Below, one piece after another: positions 23,417 through 33,593 of a DNA stretch of 64,000 bases. Source of the DNA: Pyropia yezoensis (taxonomy: Eukaryota > Rhodophyta > Bangiophyceae > Bangiales > Bangiaceae); NCBI GenBank assembly GCA_009829735.1, contig CM020619.1, positions 18,233,816 to 18,297,815 on the forward strand. Direction: 5' to 3'. The notes beneath the pieces are model-generated. The model saw only the letters and a list, made by a program, of their open reading frames with translations, was not told the DNA's origin and made no database searches. Made by a program: the position numbers and the translations under genes. Each line of letters opens with the position of its first letter. The stretch's first letter is position 1.

Positions 23417-26027
23417 TCATATGCCCGCGTGGCCGAGTATGGCTAGCTCCAGCAGGTCTAGGACCACTTCTACGACGATAAGCCAAATAACCACCCACTC
23501 GAGGCGGTGCCCTTTCTGCACATGCCGCTCGTCCCGGAACAAGGCGTAGAGGTCAGCTATGACGTCAAGCCTTTTGTTGAGGACAGACGTGCGCCTTGAA
23601 AGGTCCAAGTAGCCCGAGCCCTTGTGGTAGAGCGGCTCCAGTTCCTCATGGTCCCAAAAAATGTCAGGGGTATCCAGGATGTCCGTCTGCAGGAGCGTGC
23701 AGAGCCCCAACAGGGGGAGCGAAAGACAAACAGACGACAGCGGAGCAAAGCAAGCTCCACCATGTTAGCACTCAGCGTCACTGCCCAGCCATCACACCCT
23801 CGCCCAGGGCCAGAAACGCACCGCCCACAAAGAGCAGACAAAACAGCAGCACCAGAAAAAGAGAGGGCGAGACTTGTCACCCACACACCCACCCAACCCC
23901 ACTGGTATGCAAGACGCACCTGCAGGTTGATGTAAGCGCGGTAAGTATAGAGCTCTCCACTTAGGCGCAGGAGCTCACGGTCGCTGATGTTCAGCCGCCC
24001 CGTCTGGGCGAGCGCCACCGGTAGGTGGGAAATACGATCAAAGACGCCCTCGACCGCCGACTCAAAGCTGGCCAGCTTAGAGCTCTGCGCAACAGCGTGG
24101 GAGACGGCCAGCTTGGCCCGGACAAGGTTGTCTGGCGAAAGCCCCAAGCTCAGCAGCACCGTGTCTTGGGCGATGCGAACGCATGAGGCGTCGACGTCGG
24201 CGGCGCGAGGGCCGTGCGCACCATCACCGCCAACAGCCGATGCGGCCGCTGACGCTGACGCCGCTGCCGCTGCCGCCGGCACGTGCACGTCCGTGTGGAC
24301 GCCCGGGGGCGCCCCCTCCCCGCCCCCGAGGGCGTCCCCCCCCCCCCAGTAGCCATAGTCAAAGATCTCATTCTCCGCGCCGCCCTCCAGGCTTCCAATC
24401 TCAAAGCTCCGCATCTGGGCAATGATGGCCTCTTCGGCGTTCTCCGACAGCCCCCACGAGACAATGACTCCATAGGAGAAGACAAAGACGTCGCCGACGC
24501 CAGCCAGCGTGTCGTTCACGGCAGACGCAAGGCTGGCCGTCAAGTCTGCCGCGCCGCTACTCACACCCGACGGCTCCAGGGCGTAAGAGAGGGGCAGGGG
24601 ACCCGCCTCCGACGCCACCCACTCGTCATCGTCGGGGGAGGACGGCACGGGCACCACGTTGGGAAAGAGGCCGTCGGCAATACCACTGCCCGACGACTCG
24701 GTTGGAAAAAAGTTGGAGACGAGGGCATTCACAAAGCCGGGAAGCTCAGTGCGGGGGGGAGGCCCCACCGTCGCAGAGCCGCTACCAGGCCCATCCGAGA
24801 GGGGCGACTCGGCCGTTGTGAGGGGCAACGGCCCACCGGGGGAGACCACCGGCGCAGCAGCTGCCTGCATCCCCGCGGCGGGCTGCGAAAAGCCGGCGCC
24901 GCCATTGCTGCCGCCATGGCTGCTACCGTTGCCGCCACCGCCATTAGTCGCGACGCCCGCCGCCGCCCAGGCCGCGGCGGTGGTGGCAGTGGCGGCGCCA
25001 CCCACCCCGGCGGGCACCATCGCGCGGCGGAGGTGCAGGTGCACCACGTCACGGGAGAAGCGGCGGGCGGACCGAGGGTAGTGGCGGAGGAGATAGTCAA
25101 AGAGACCCCGCATGGAAAACGTGTTGCACGTGGTGTAGGCCGACAGGCGACCCGACCACACCTCCTGCTGGGTGGGGGTAACCTCTGACGGGCGCACTCT
25201 CGCCAGCCGATTCTTGCCGCCCGTCGCAAAGCGAGAGGTGGATATGCTGGCCTGTCACAGACAACAAGAAAAGAAAAAAGCACGCACCCGGCAGAGAAGA
25301 CGTCACGATGGGGCACGCCGGGGACCAGCCGCAAGAAGCAAGGCAGCCCAACAGCGCGCCGGGCCAACCAGGGCAAGGCCCCAGCACGGTCGCGTTAGCC
25401 GTTGCCGCACTCGGGTTCCCCACACACGTCCCCCCGACGCGTGCCACTGCCCCACTACGCCACGCGCTCATGGCGCATCCCCGGGTGTCACCCACAGGGT
25501 CGCCATCGAGGACAGGACTCCATGGTGAGTGCACGGGTGACGGCTCCTCGCGCTCCTCGCCATACAACCCCCCCCCCTCCCCGCCCACTAACAAAAATAC
25601 GGGCCACGCAACGCACCTCTAGCGGCGGCGCCTTTGCAATGACAGCGTGGGAAACCCCCCCTCCGCCCCCGCCCCCCCCCAGGGTGGCACGCAGCATGGC
25701 CGGTGGCACGCGGACGGCGCGGCTCATCAAGCCCCGCGGCGACAGGAGCGTCGCCGACGGCGGTGGCGGCGGCGGCGGCGGCGGCGGCGGCAGCGGCGGC
25801 AGCGAGGCCATCGACGAGGCCGGTCCGCCCGGCGCAAGTGTCGCCGTCGACACGGTCGGCCCGTCGCCGGGAAATTCGTCCAGCGTCACCGCCGTCGCGG
25901 CACCGCCGTCGGCCCGGCTGGTGTGGGCGGGTGCGCCGCCGAGCAGCGGGGTGCCCTCCCCAGCCGCCCCAGCCAACCCGGCCGAGTGGCGGTCACGGGG
26001 CACCGATGGGGCTCCGGGCCTGTCCAT
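23417..26027 (-). CDS. RMD1/RMND1 (DUF155) family protein, three exons
   Basis: Exons are 26027-25617, 25251-23920 and 23686-23417, giving 670 residues. Intron 1 (365 bases) runs from GTGCGT to a long pyrimidine tract and TGACAG. Intron 2 (233 bases) also starts GTGCGT and ends CTGCAG. Both are phase 0, and the exon 2/3 join reads INLQ-TDILDTPDIFW, as expected for the family. Exon 1 is a low-complexity N-terminus. Exon 2 has GRLSAYTTCN, VFVFSYGVIVSWG and KLAVSHAVAQSSKL. Exon 3 has LNKRLDVIADL and HRLEWVVIWLIVVEVVLDLL, a C-terminal hydrophobic helix. Yeast RMD1 and human RMND1 belong to this family; RMND1 is a mitochondrial inner-membrane protein supporting translation, but fungal paralogues differ, so location is uncertain. 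The gene reads towards the TA-ended element. Confidence 0.86.
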
Positions 26028-26479
26028 GGCCGTGCCGCCGCGCTGGAGACCGTGCCGCGCGCCAGATCAAGTACACTTAAAAGAGAATGGGGATGGGGAA
26101 AGGTAGGGGGGTTAGGGGGGGGGGGACAGGCAGCGCAGCAAAGACAGGGAAAGATAGGGGGAGCGTAAGGGGAACACGGCCAGGCAGAGGAGGCCGCTCC
26201 GGGCCGCGACGCCGGGCGACGCGGCTGCGCCAAAGGCGAAATGTACACGGGGGGGGGGGGGGCAGACCTGCGCGGCGGCGACCGCGAGGGGGGAGGGGAC
26301 ACGGCAGAGCGCTCGCGCGCCGTTGGGCTGCGCCGACGGATGAGCGCTCAGGCAACGTGGTTGGGGGGGAGTGGAGTGGGGGCAGGATCGGCGCGCGCTG
26401 TTCGTGGATTCGGGATCCCGCCTCTGGGGGCCCCTCCAGCGCCCTCCTACATATGCACGCATTGACATTGCTGGACCAG
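26028..26479. other. Spacer upstream of the RMD1-family gene
   Basis: GC-rich, with short G runs near 26117-26125 and 26250-26261. It should hold the promoter and leader of the minus-strand RMD1-family gene. No gene or clear promoter motif is seen. Confidence 0.5.
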
Positions 26480-26749
26480 TGCTGTGGGATGTGTGCCCTC
26501 CGGTAGGCTTGGGTATCACGCCCCGCACGTGATGTTAGATCACGTATTTTGCGTGATCTCATGCGTGAATTAGCACGTGATCACACGTCACGCCCCTGCC
26601 GCAAAGGGCGTGATTGGGGGCGTGATCTGACAGAGTTGAGTAGTCAAACAGCACAGCAAATATTTACATGACAGGAGGGCCAGCCAGCCTCGGTGGTCTC
26701 CCCAGCGGCTGCGGTGACCGCGAAGCGGAGGACCTTAGCGTCGAGCCCA
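26480..26749 (+). repeat. Left 270-bp inverted arm of the foldback element
   Basis: Starts TGCTGTGGGATGTGTGCCC and ends GCGTCGAGCCCA. It mismatches the right arm only near 26597, 26715 and 26732. It contains several CACGTGATC, GGGCGTGAT and TCACGCCC boxes. Confidence 0.9.
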
Positions 26750-26923
26750 CCGACATGCTGGGGTGATGGGGTGGGGGGGTGGGATGCGGCGCCCATGAAC
26801 CCCCACAGCGCTTGCTGTTCCACCCTCTTCCTACGATGGTCCCGGTGCATGGCAGTCCCGCCAAGTTCACTGCGCTTTTCCCAGCCGTCGGGGCGGTCGC
26901 TCGCGCCCGAGCCGAGTCCGGAG

Positions 26924-26946
26924 GGTAGGCTTGGGTATCACGCCCC
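26924..26946 (+). repeat. Internal third copy of the 23-bp arm motif
   Basis: This 23-base site (GGTAGGCTTGGGTATCACGC plus CCC) is identical to 26502-26524 in the left arm and to the reverse complement of 28191-28213 in the right arm. Seven or so TCACG/CGTGA units follow over the next 95 bases, then TATAAA and an AGCCTACC that inverts the first eight bases. It may be a small nested element or a promoter block. Confidence 0.75.
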
Positions 26947-27965
26947 CAAAACCGGGGCGTGACGTGCGATCAATCACGCCCAATCACGCCCGGTCACGTC
27001 GTAGTCACGCCCTTTTGCCCGCGTGTCACGTATAAAGTAGCCTACCTACTTTTTTTCTTCAGAGTGTGCCGAGTACACAGCATTGCGGAGTCAACGCCGA
27101 ACGTAAACAAGAACACTCGCAGCCTCACCCGACTCCCACCGATGCCCTCCACCCCACCTCTGGCAATGTCCTTCTCTCCTCGTCGTAGGTCATCAGGGAG
27201 GCTAACCACAACGCTGCCAGTACAATTCAGCGGGCGGCGGAGGCCCGGTGTGGCTTATGCCACCTCACGCAGACTCTCCCCGACGAGACGCAGCCGTCCA
27301 TATGTGGGGCCGGTGGTCGCGGCGGTGATTGTCAGCGCGGGTGGAGGCGACGGCATCCAAATCTGTTGGAGTCAGTAGTAGTGTTAGCATCAGCTGAAGC
27401 GGGGCTAGAGGAGCGGGGACTGTGCATGCCGCGGCGGTGATAGTGGCAAGGCGGGACTTCCCAAGCGCGTACCGGCTCCATAGCGACGGCGAGGCCTACG
27501 CAAAGAGGTATACGCACTCACCCCCTCGCCAGGGATTCTCCGCTGCTCTCTGGCGCTCAACGAACTGCATGGGCAGCCATTGATAGGCGAGAGAGGTAGA
27601 GGCAAGTGCGAGAACCCGCGTAAGGAGGTGGGGGTAAATAGCATCCCTCTCTGCTCCCTCCCCACGCGGCACCACCAGTATGGCATTCCCCCACTGCGCA
27701 CATGAGACTCTCAACCCCCCCCCCCCCCGCTTTGCCCTGCTACCGCGCTAGGAAGGCCTATGCAAGCGCCACATGTGTCTCTGGAGTGGCGGTCGTCGCC
27801 GTCTTTTTGAGAGTAGTCGAGGGGGCTGCCACGGCGGCCAGCGGAGGAATGCCAGCGGAAGGGTCAGGGACTGAAGAAGAGGGGGCCGAGACGTGGCCCA
27901 GTTTCCGTGCTATTCCTGTGTGTGCTGACGGTGGCGGCATCAGCGTCGGTGGCAGCGGCGCCACC

Positions 27966-28235
27966 TGGGCTCGACGCTAAGGCCCTCCGCTTCGCGGTCG
28001 CCGCAGCCGCTGGGGAGACCACCGAGGCTGGCTGGCCCTCCTGTCATGTAAATATTTGCTGTGCTGTTTGACTACTCAACTCTGTCAGATCACGCCCCCA
28101 ATCACGCCCTTTGCGGCCGGGGCGTGACGTGTGATCACGTGCTAATTCACGCATGAGATCACGCAAAATACGTGATCTAACATCACGTGCGGGGCGTGAT
28201 ACCCAAGCCTACCGGAGGGCACACATCCCACAGCA
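27966..28235 (-). repeat. Right 270-bp inverted arm of the foldback element
   Basis: Reverse-complement partner of 26480-26749, running from TGGGCTCGACGC to CCCACAGCA on the plus strand. Confidence 0.9.
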
Positions 28236-29915
28236 CCAGCAGTGATAGGGGCACCAGCACGGGTGACGGTGCCCGAGGCGGCGATCTTGGCTGAGGTGGC
28301 CCGCCCCAACGTCCGCCGGTCCCCCCCCAGCACCGTGTCTACCAGTAGGCAAAGCTGACCCCACTGACCATGCAGTGGAGAGCCAGAGAGTAGAGAAATG
28401 GGAAAGCAGAGAGGAAAAACGGGTGACACACAAAGGAAACAATGACGCATGCGTTGGGGGGAGGTGTGGGGTTCTGGGGTGAAGAAGGGCGGGAACGCCG
28501 GCCCTCTACTATCTGTGTGGTGGGGGTCTGTGTGGTGGCGGGAGCGCCGCCGCACAGATGGCGGAGGGCAGCCTGGTCTGTAGCGGCAGCTACATTGGCG
28601 CACCGACACGGAGACTCCCAATCCCCCTTCCCCCGCCGGCACGTGCCGCCCAGTTGCATCCGCCCCACCGCGGGCGGGTGCACGCTCGTCCAGCAGACCA
28701 CGCCCCTCAGCTCAGCGAGGTCCTCGTCAACGCCAATGAGAATCCCGGAATGCGTCCCCCTCTTCGGCCGTCGTCAACGAACGCCGCGTGGCCGCGCGGT
28801 GAGACCATCCGCACCACCTGTCGGGACAGTAGCGGTTCCACGTCGCCCACTTCGGTACTCCTGAATGAGATAACCGCGGCGGAGGGGAGCCGCCCAGACA
28901 GCGTGCGGCTGATCAGAGCACCGGCCCCGTTGGGTCGCGGTCTGCCCGGCAGCGACTGGCTGGCGCGCGGCTGTGGATGTCTCTGCTTGACACTACATAT
29001 GGTTCATGTCTAGTACGATGGCGACTGCCACGACGGAAGCGACGGCAGTCATCGCAATCAGCGTGAGCCTCAAGTGCCCCTGTGAGTTCCAAGGCACAAA
29101 CGGTGCTTCACACCACTACCTTCATGAGCCTGCAGAGCAGAGCAGTCGCCGTCACGTCCAGCTACGAAATGGATGGATCTCTTCTCTACCTCGTGCTCCC
29201 CTCAGGACAACCAGAACCCCCGGTCACAGCAGGGAGCGCCCACCACACAGCCTTCCCCATCCCGCACACTCGCGGAAGTGCGGGCCCCTCGACGGACATG
29301 CGCGGGCAGCGATTCGAGCGCATTTATGGTCGTTGCGTGTGCGCGCGCGGACGGTGCTTCTGCTGCGCCGCAGAAAGGATCCTCGGATTTCGAGTCGGCA
29401 GCGAAGGCCTCGCGCGACCCCGTTGCGCGATGGCCGGGATCAGCGCCTGACGCCACGGCCCGGCGGATCGCGCGAAGTGATTGGGTGGCCGACCGCGCGG
29501 GGCCAATGGGGAGCCCGGTGCAAGCGGGCTACTTTTTGAAACGGAGCTCGCTGTTCGCGGCGTCGGCGACCACCGAGCTCCCCGCCTCGCTCTCCCGCGC
29601 TGCAGTGAGCGCATGCTCGGCTGGCCAACGCCAAGGCCAACGTGGGCGACATCACAAGCAGGTCAGCCGCCCTCTGCTTGGGGGTGCGCGTGAGGCTCGT
29701 TCGAGCTGCACTCTGGCAGAGCACGCTGGCTGTGTGTGCCTGGGATACCGGTCTCCATATCAACGCCGACGGAGCTACTGCGGTTGTCCCCTACCGGCCC
29801 CTCCCCCCCCCCTGACCCCCCGGGGACGCCCCGCCCTGCCTACCGCTCTGAACCGCCGGGGCCAACCCCCTCCCCCCCCCCCCCCCCCCCCCCCCTTCCC
29901 CCCCCCCCCCCCACT
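28236..29915. other. Spacer and asparagine synthetase promoter region
   Basis: No gene is recognised, although several frames of 100-250 residues are open. CCAAT-type boxes appear near 29482 (ATTGG) and 29501 (CCAAT). The region ends in two long C runs just before the asparagine synthetase ATG. A short exon of an unrecognised gene cannot be excluded at 28740-29010 or 29170-29690. Confidence 0.45.
29872..29912 (+). promoter_or_regulatory. C-tract immediately upstream of asparagine synthetase start
   Basis: C24-TT-C15 ends three bases before the ATG at 29916. It would form a poly-C segment at the end of the 5' leader or mark the transcription start. Similar C or pyrimidine tracts precede other genes in the window. 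Confidence 0.5.
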
Positions 29916-31628
29916 ATGTGCGGTATTTTCGGGGTGCTGGGCCTGACCTGTGGCGCCGACGCGGCCCGGGCCATCACCACCGAGTGCACGCGCAAGCTCC
30001 GCCACCGGGGCCCCGACGATGAGCAGTTTAGCATCAGCGCCGACGGCTGGTGCGCGCTCGGCTTTGCCCGCCTGAGCATCAACGACCCCGCCCACGGGGT
30101 GCAGCCGATGCACAATGACGCCTCCACGGTGCACGCGGTGACCAACGGGGAGATTTACAACCACGAGGCGCTGCACCAGGAACGGCTGGACGGCGTGCCC
30201 CTGCACTCACACTCAGACTGTGAGGTCATCCTGCCCCTCTTTGAGCAGGCCACCGCGGGCGTGTCGCTCGACGCCGAGGGCCTCCTCCCCGCCGAAGCTG
30301 CCACGGCCCTGTACGACGGGCTGCGGGGCGTCTTTGCTTCGCTGGTTGTGGATGAGGCCCGGGGCGTCTTTGTCGCGGCGCGCGACCCGATTGGCGTGCG
30401 GCCGCTCTTTTACGGCACCTCTGCGGACGGGGCCATGTGGTTTGCGTCCGAGGCCAAGGCGCTGATGGCTCACTGCGGGCGCGTCACGGCCTTCCCGCCA
30501 GGCCACGTGTACCTGGGCGCCCGAGGCAGCCCCGCGGCGGGCCGCTTTGTGCGCTACTACACCCCCGCGTATGCCAAGCCGGGGCTGGTGCCGACCACCC
30601 CCGTGGACCTGCCGGCGCTGCGCGCCAACTTTGAGCGCGCTGTCACGTGGCGTCTCATGTCTGACGTACCGGTGGGGGTGTTTATTTCGGGGGGGCTCGA
30701 CTCGTCGCTGGTGGCGTCGGTGGCGAAGAAGCACCTGCCTCCTGGGTACACGTTTCACTCATTCAGTTGCGGCCTGGAGGGCTCTCCTGACATCGCGGCG
30801 GCGCAAAAGGTGGCCGATTACCTCGGCACCACCCACCACGTTTGTACCTTCACGGTCGCCCAGGGGATTGAGGCGCTTAAGGACGTCATCACCCACCTGG
30901 AGACGTACGACGTGACCACCATCCGCGCGTCGACTCCCATGTTCCTGTTGTCGGCTGAGGTGCGCAAGCACGTCAAGGTGGTGCTGTCGGGGGAGGGCGC
31001 CGATGAAGTCCTTGCCGGCTACGCCTACATGCACAATGCCCCGACGCCGGCGGAGCTCCACGAGGAGTGCCTCTACCTTGTCAACCGGCTGCACACGGCC
31101 GATGTTCTCCGAGGTGACCGCTCCACTGCCGCCCACTGCCTGGAGCTGCGGGTGCCGTTTTTGGACCGGGACTTTGTAGACATGGGCCTTGGCTTTGACC
31201 CGGCCGACAAGTCGTTTGGGCCTGACCACGGGGACCGCATGGAGAAGTGGGCCATCCGGCAAGCATTTACCAAGGGGGAGGCTGGCAACACACAGGAGTA
31301 TCTGCCCTCGGAGATCCTGTGGCGGCAGAAGGAGCAGTTTTCCGACGGCGTCGGCTACAACTGGATTGACGGCCTCCGTGACCACTGCGCCGCGGCTGTG
31401 TCGGACGAGGCGCTGGCCAACGCGGCCACGCGGTTCACCCACGACCCGCCCAAGAGCAAGGAGGCCTATTTCTACCGCGACCTCTTTGAAGGCATCTATG
31501 GGCAGTATGAGGCCGTCCAGGGCCTCCGCGCAAGCATCCAGCGGTGGGTGCCCAAGTGGTCAGATACGGAGGACCCGTCAGGGCGTGTCCAAAAGATCCA
31601 CGTGAACTTCAAGAAGCTGGATGCGTAG
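29916..31628 (+). CDS. ASNS: Asparagine synthetase (glutamine-hydrolysing)
   Basis: Makes asparagine from aspartate, ATP and glutamine in the cytosol. The 570-residue protein begins MCGIFGV, so removal of Met exposes the catalytic N-terminal Cys of the class II glutaminase domain; this fixes the start at 29916 although the frame is open upstream. Glutaminase motifs follow: RHRGPDD, ARLSIND, NGEIYN and SDCEVILPL, then RDPIGVRPLFYG. The synthetase domain has the ATP pyrophosphatase loop SGGLDSS near residue 257, GEGADEVLAGY, and RQKEQFSDGVGYNWIDGL near the C-terminus. Length and motif order match plant, algal and AsnB-type enzymes. No intron is seen. The gene lies downstream of the foldback element and convergent with the metaxin-like gene. 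Confidence 0.97.
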   Translation: MCGIFGVLGLTCGADAARAITTECTRKLRHRGPDDEQFSISADGWCALGFARLSINDPAHGVQPMHNDASTVHAVTNGEIYNHEALHQERLDGVPLHSHSDCEVILPLFEQATAGVSLDAEGLLPAEAATALYDGLRGVFASLVVDEARGVFVAARDPIGVRPLFYGTSADGAMWFASEAKALMAHCGRVTAFPPGHVYLGARGSPAAGRFVRYYTPAYAKPGLVPTTPVDLPALRANFERAVTWRLMSDVPVGVFISGGLDSSLVASVAKKHLPPGYTFHSFSCGLEGSPDIAAAQKVADYLGTTHHVCTFTVAQGIEALKDVITHLETYDVTTIRASTPMFLLSAEVRKHVKVVLSGEGADEVLAGYAYMHNAPTPAELHEECLYLVNRLHTADVLRGDRSTAAHCLELRVPFLDRDFVDMGLGFDPADKSFGPDHGDRMEKWAIRQAFTKGEAGNTQEYLPSEILWRQKEQFSDGVGYNWIDGLRDHCAAAVSDEALANAATRFTHDPPKSKEAYFYRDLFEGIYGQYEAVQGLRASIQRWVPKWSDTEDPSGRVQKIHVNFKKLDA

Positions 31629-32357
31629 GCGGCATCAGGGGTGCGAGGGGGGAGGACACGGCGGCGGGACCCCATCCTCCCACCGGTCGCCATACCAATA
31701 GGCTCTTTGGGGGTGGCGCTGCGTCTGGGCTTGGTCTGTGCTCATCAACTGCATCATCGTTGCATTCCGTTGCGTCCGCAGGTTATGCTGGTGGCATGTT
31801 CCCGCTGTAAAACACGGTACGGTGTCGCCGCAACGGTGCTCCCTATGGGACCACGAGGCCACAAGCAGTAAGCCGCCGACCGCACGCACCCTATGACCCC
31901 TGCCCGTCGCCCACCGCCCTGCTCGTTGCGCAAACGCCCCGACGCCCAACGCCGACACCAAGACCCGCCGCCCCGCCTGCAGCCCGACGCCCTGGCCCAT
32001 CGCACGACACCGACGCGCTGCCTTTCGCCCAACGCCCGGCCCACCGCCCGCGCCCTGCCCACCGTCCACCGGCCACCACCCTGCCCGGCGCCCAACCCTG
32101 CCATGCCAGAAGCACCAGTCCAGCCCCGTCTCAGAGCGAAGCGCGCAGCGACCAGGCAGCCACCGACCAGACCCGAGCCCAGCACACGCAGCAGTCCATA
32201 GCCCCCGGTCACGCCGTTCCACTCCCCTTCCACCCTTTCCCCCTCACCCAACGATGACTCACCGACGCATCCGCCTGGCCCGCAGCAGCCCACCACCACA
32301 CTTCACAGAACAGAGTGGGTAACTCGTCCTCCCCGCCCCCCTCCCACTGTCCGTCGC
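31629..32357. other. Convergent intergenic region with C-rich degenerate repeats
   Basis: Lies between the 3' ends of asparagine synthetase (plus) and the metaxin-like gene (minus). Bases about 31890-32110 are a degenerate mix of CGCCC and CCACC units. No gene is supported. Confidence 0.5.
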
Positions 32358-33593
32358 CTAGCCAAACCCAACAAACTCAATCTCATCCCCCCACAGCAGG
32401 TATGCCCCAAATGCGGCAACGGCAAAGCCAACAAACCATCGGTTGCCCCGCGCGTGCTCTCGCTCCTCATCCGACATGGTCGACGCCGCGCCCGCCTTCG
32501 TGGCACCCCCCCCGCCCACACCGACGCCGTCAAGCTCCTCCACCCGCCGCTGGGAGCGCTCGTACACCAGCCGGGAAGCGGAGGTGTAGTCTGCCAAGTT
32601 GGCCTCGTGGACAACCCGGTCCCCCCCCGCCCCCCCCTCGGTCGGGTCTCCAAAGTGAGCCCCCCGGACGGTGGCACAAAACGCCACGAGCGTCGGGTGG
32701 GCGGCAATGACAGCGCGGAGGCCATTGGCCGGGAGCGGCGCGTACAGCACCGCCGCCAGCTCCCCATACACTACTGCGTCCAGAGAGGTGAGGGGGGAGG
32801 TGGCGGAGCGGTAAAACGTGCCCCCGCCGCCGCCACCGCCCAGGCGGGCAGCCAGGGCGGCCACCGCGCCCGCGGCACGGGCGGTCAGGGCGGCCCGCGG
32901 GGGCGCGCCCGCTGCCGCCCCCGCCTCTGTGGACAACGCCGCGCCCAGCGGCGGCGGTAGCGTCGCCGCCACGGCCGCTACGGCTGCCCGCCGGCGGGCG
33001 GCAATAGCCAGCCGACTGAGCGGCCACGGGTGGGGCGAGGACGGCAGAAGGACGGTGTGGAGGAGGTCCTCATAGTTGGCCCTGTCCACCCAGTACTCGG
33101 CCGTCCGGGCAGGTGCCCAGTCGCGGGCGGCGAGCGCCGCAAACGCCGCCGCCTCAGCGCGCATGACGGGCGACAGGCCCGCGTCCACGTCCACGCCCCG
33201 CGCCGCGAGCGCCGCGACAATGCCCGCTACGCCGACCGCCACCGATGTGTCCGCAGCGGGGGGCGCGGCAGCCCCCATCCCTGGTGACGGCGGCGGCAGC
33301 AAGTCACCACCACGCTTGCCGCCGCCGCCGCCGCCGCGCCCCCGGCCGGCGGGGTCTGGGAGCAGGTCGGGAGATCCGTGGGCAGACGGGTCATCACCGC
33401 GGAGGAAGACGGCTACCGGGAGGGTGTGCGCTGTCGTCATCCCCGGCGCCGCCCCGGAAATGAGCGACAGCGGCAGGCCCGTGGAACGAAGCAGCGCCTG
33501 CGCGGCGGTACACGAGGCACAGGTTGAAGGTAGGCCCCAGGCGCCGGCGGTCTGGTAGAGGCGAACAAAAAGGGGGGGCCGCGAGCCCGCCAT
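32358..33593 (-). CDS. Metaxin/SAM37-like mitochondrial outer-membrane protein
   Basis: Probably part of the sorting and assembly machinery that inserts beta-barrel proteins into the mitochondrial outer membrane. The 411-residue protein starts at an ATG in CACCATGG context. Its N-terminus resembles the thioredoxin-like metaxin domain: LYQTAGAWGLPSTCASC, with the AWGLPS signature. A middle WVDRANYEDLL fits the W-x-D-x-x-NY pattern. Towards the C-terminus, a GST-C-like block reads SLDAVVYGELAAVLYAPLP then HPTLVAFCATV, as in metaxins. The last 25 residues form a hydrophobic tail anchor (WFVGFAVAAFGAYLLW). A Gly-rich insert lies near residues 80-110. It is somewhat longer than typical metaxins (about 300). 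It is divergently oriented from the P5B-ATPase, with 764 bases between starts. Confidence 0.82.
   Translation of the reverse strand: MAGSRPPLFVRLYQTAGAWGLPSTCASCTAAQALLRSTGLPLSLISGAAPGMTTAHTLPVAVFLRGDDPSAHGSPDLLPDPAGRGRGGGGGGKRGGDLLPPPSPGMGAAAPPAADTSVAVGVAGIVAALAARGVDVDAGLSPVMRAEAAAFAALAARDWAPARTAEYWVDRANYEDLLHTVLLPSSPHPWPLSRLAIAARRRAAVAAVAATLPPPLGAALSTEAGAAAGAPPRAALTARAAGAVAALAARLGGGGGGGTFYRSATSPLTSLDAVVYGELAAVLYAPLPANGLRAVIAAHPTLVAFCATVRGAHFGDPTEGGAGGDRVVHEANLADYTSASRLVYERSQRRVEELDGVGVGGGGATKAGAASTMSDEEREHARGNRWFVGFAVAAFGAYLLWGDEIEFVGFG

Larger units (their letters stand above)
26480..28235. mobile_element. Foldback-type element with 270-bp inverted arms
   Basis: Arms at 26480-26749 and 27966-28235 are inverted copies with three differences in 270 bases (about 98.9% identity). 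They enclose a 1,216-base interior with no recognisable transposase. Long, nearly identical arms point to a recently formed foldback or MULE-like non-autonomous element. CCAG sits directly outside both ends and may be a short target duplication, but this is weak. The arms are rich in TCACG/CGTGA motifs, and a 23-base arm segment recurs inside the element. A TATAAA box at 27031-27036 follows the internal copy, so a small transcript is possible. Confidence 0.85.

Noticed and set aside
28730..28790. NANENP motif recalling class I/II aminotransferases
   Set aside because: Surrounding residues show no lysine-loop or other family motif; likely chance.
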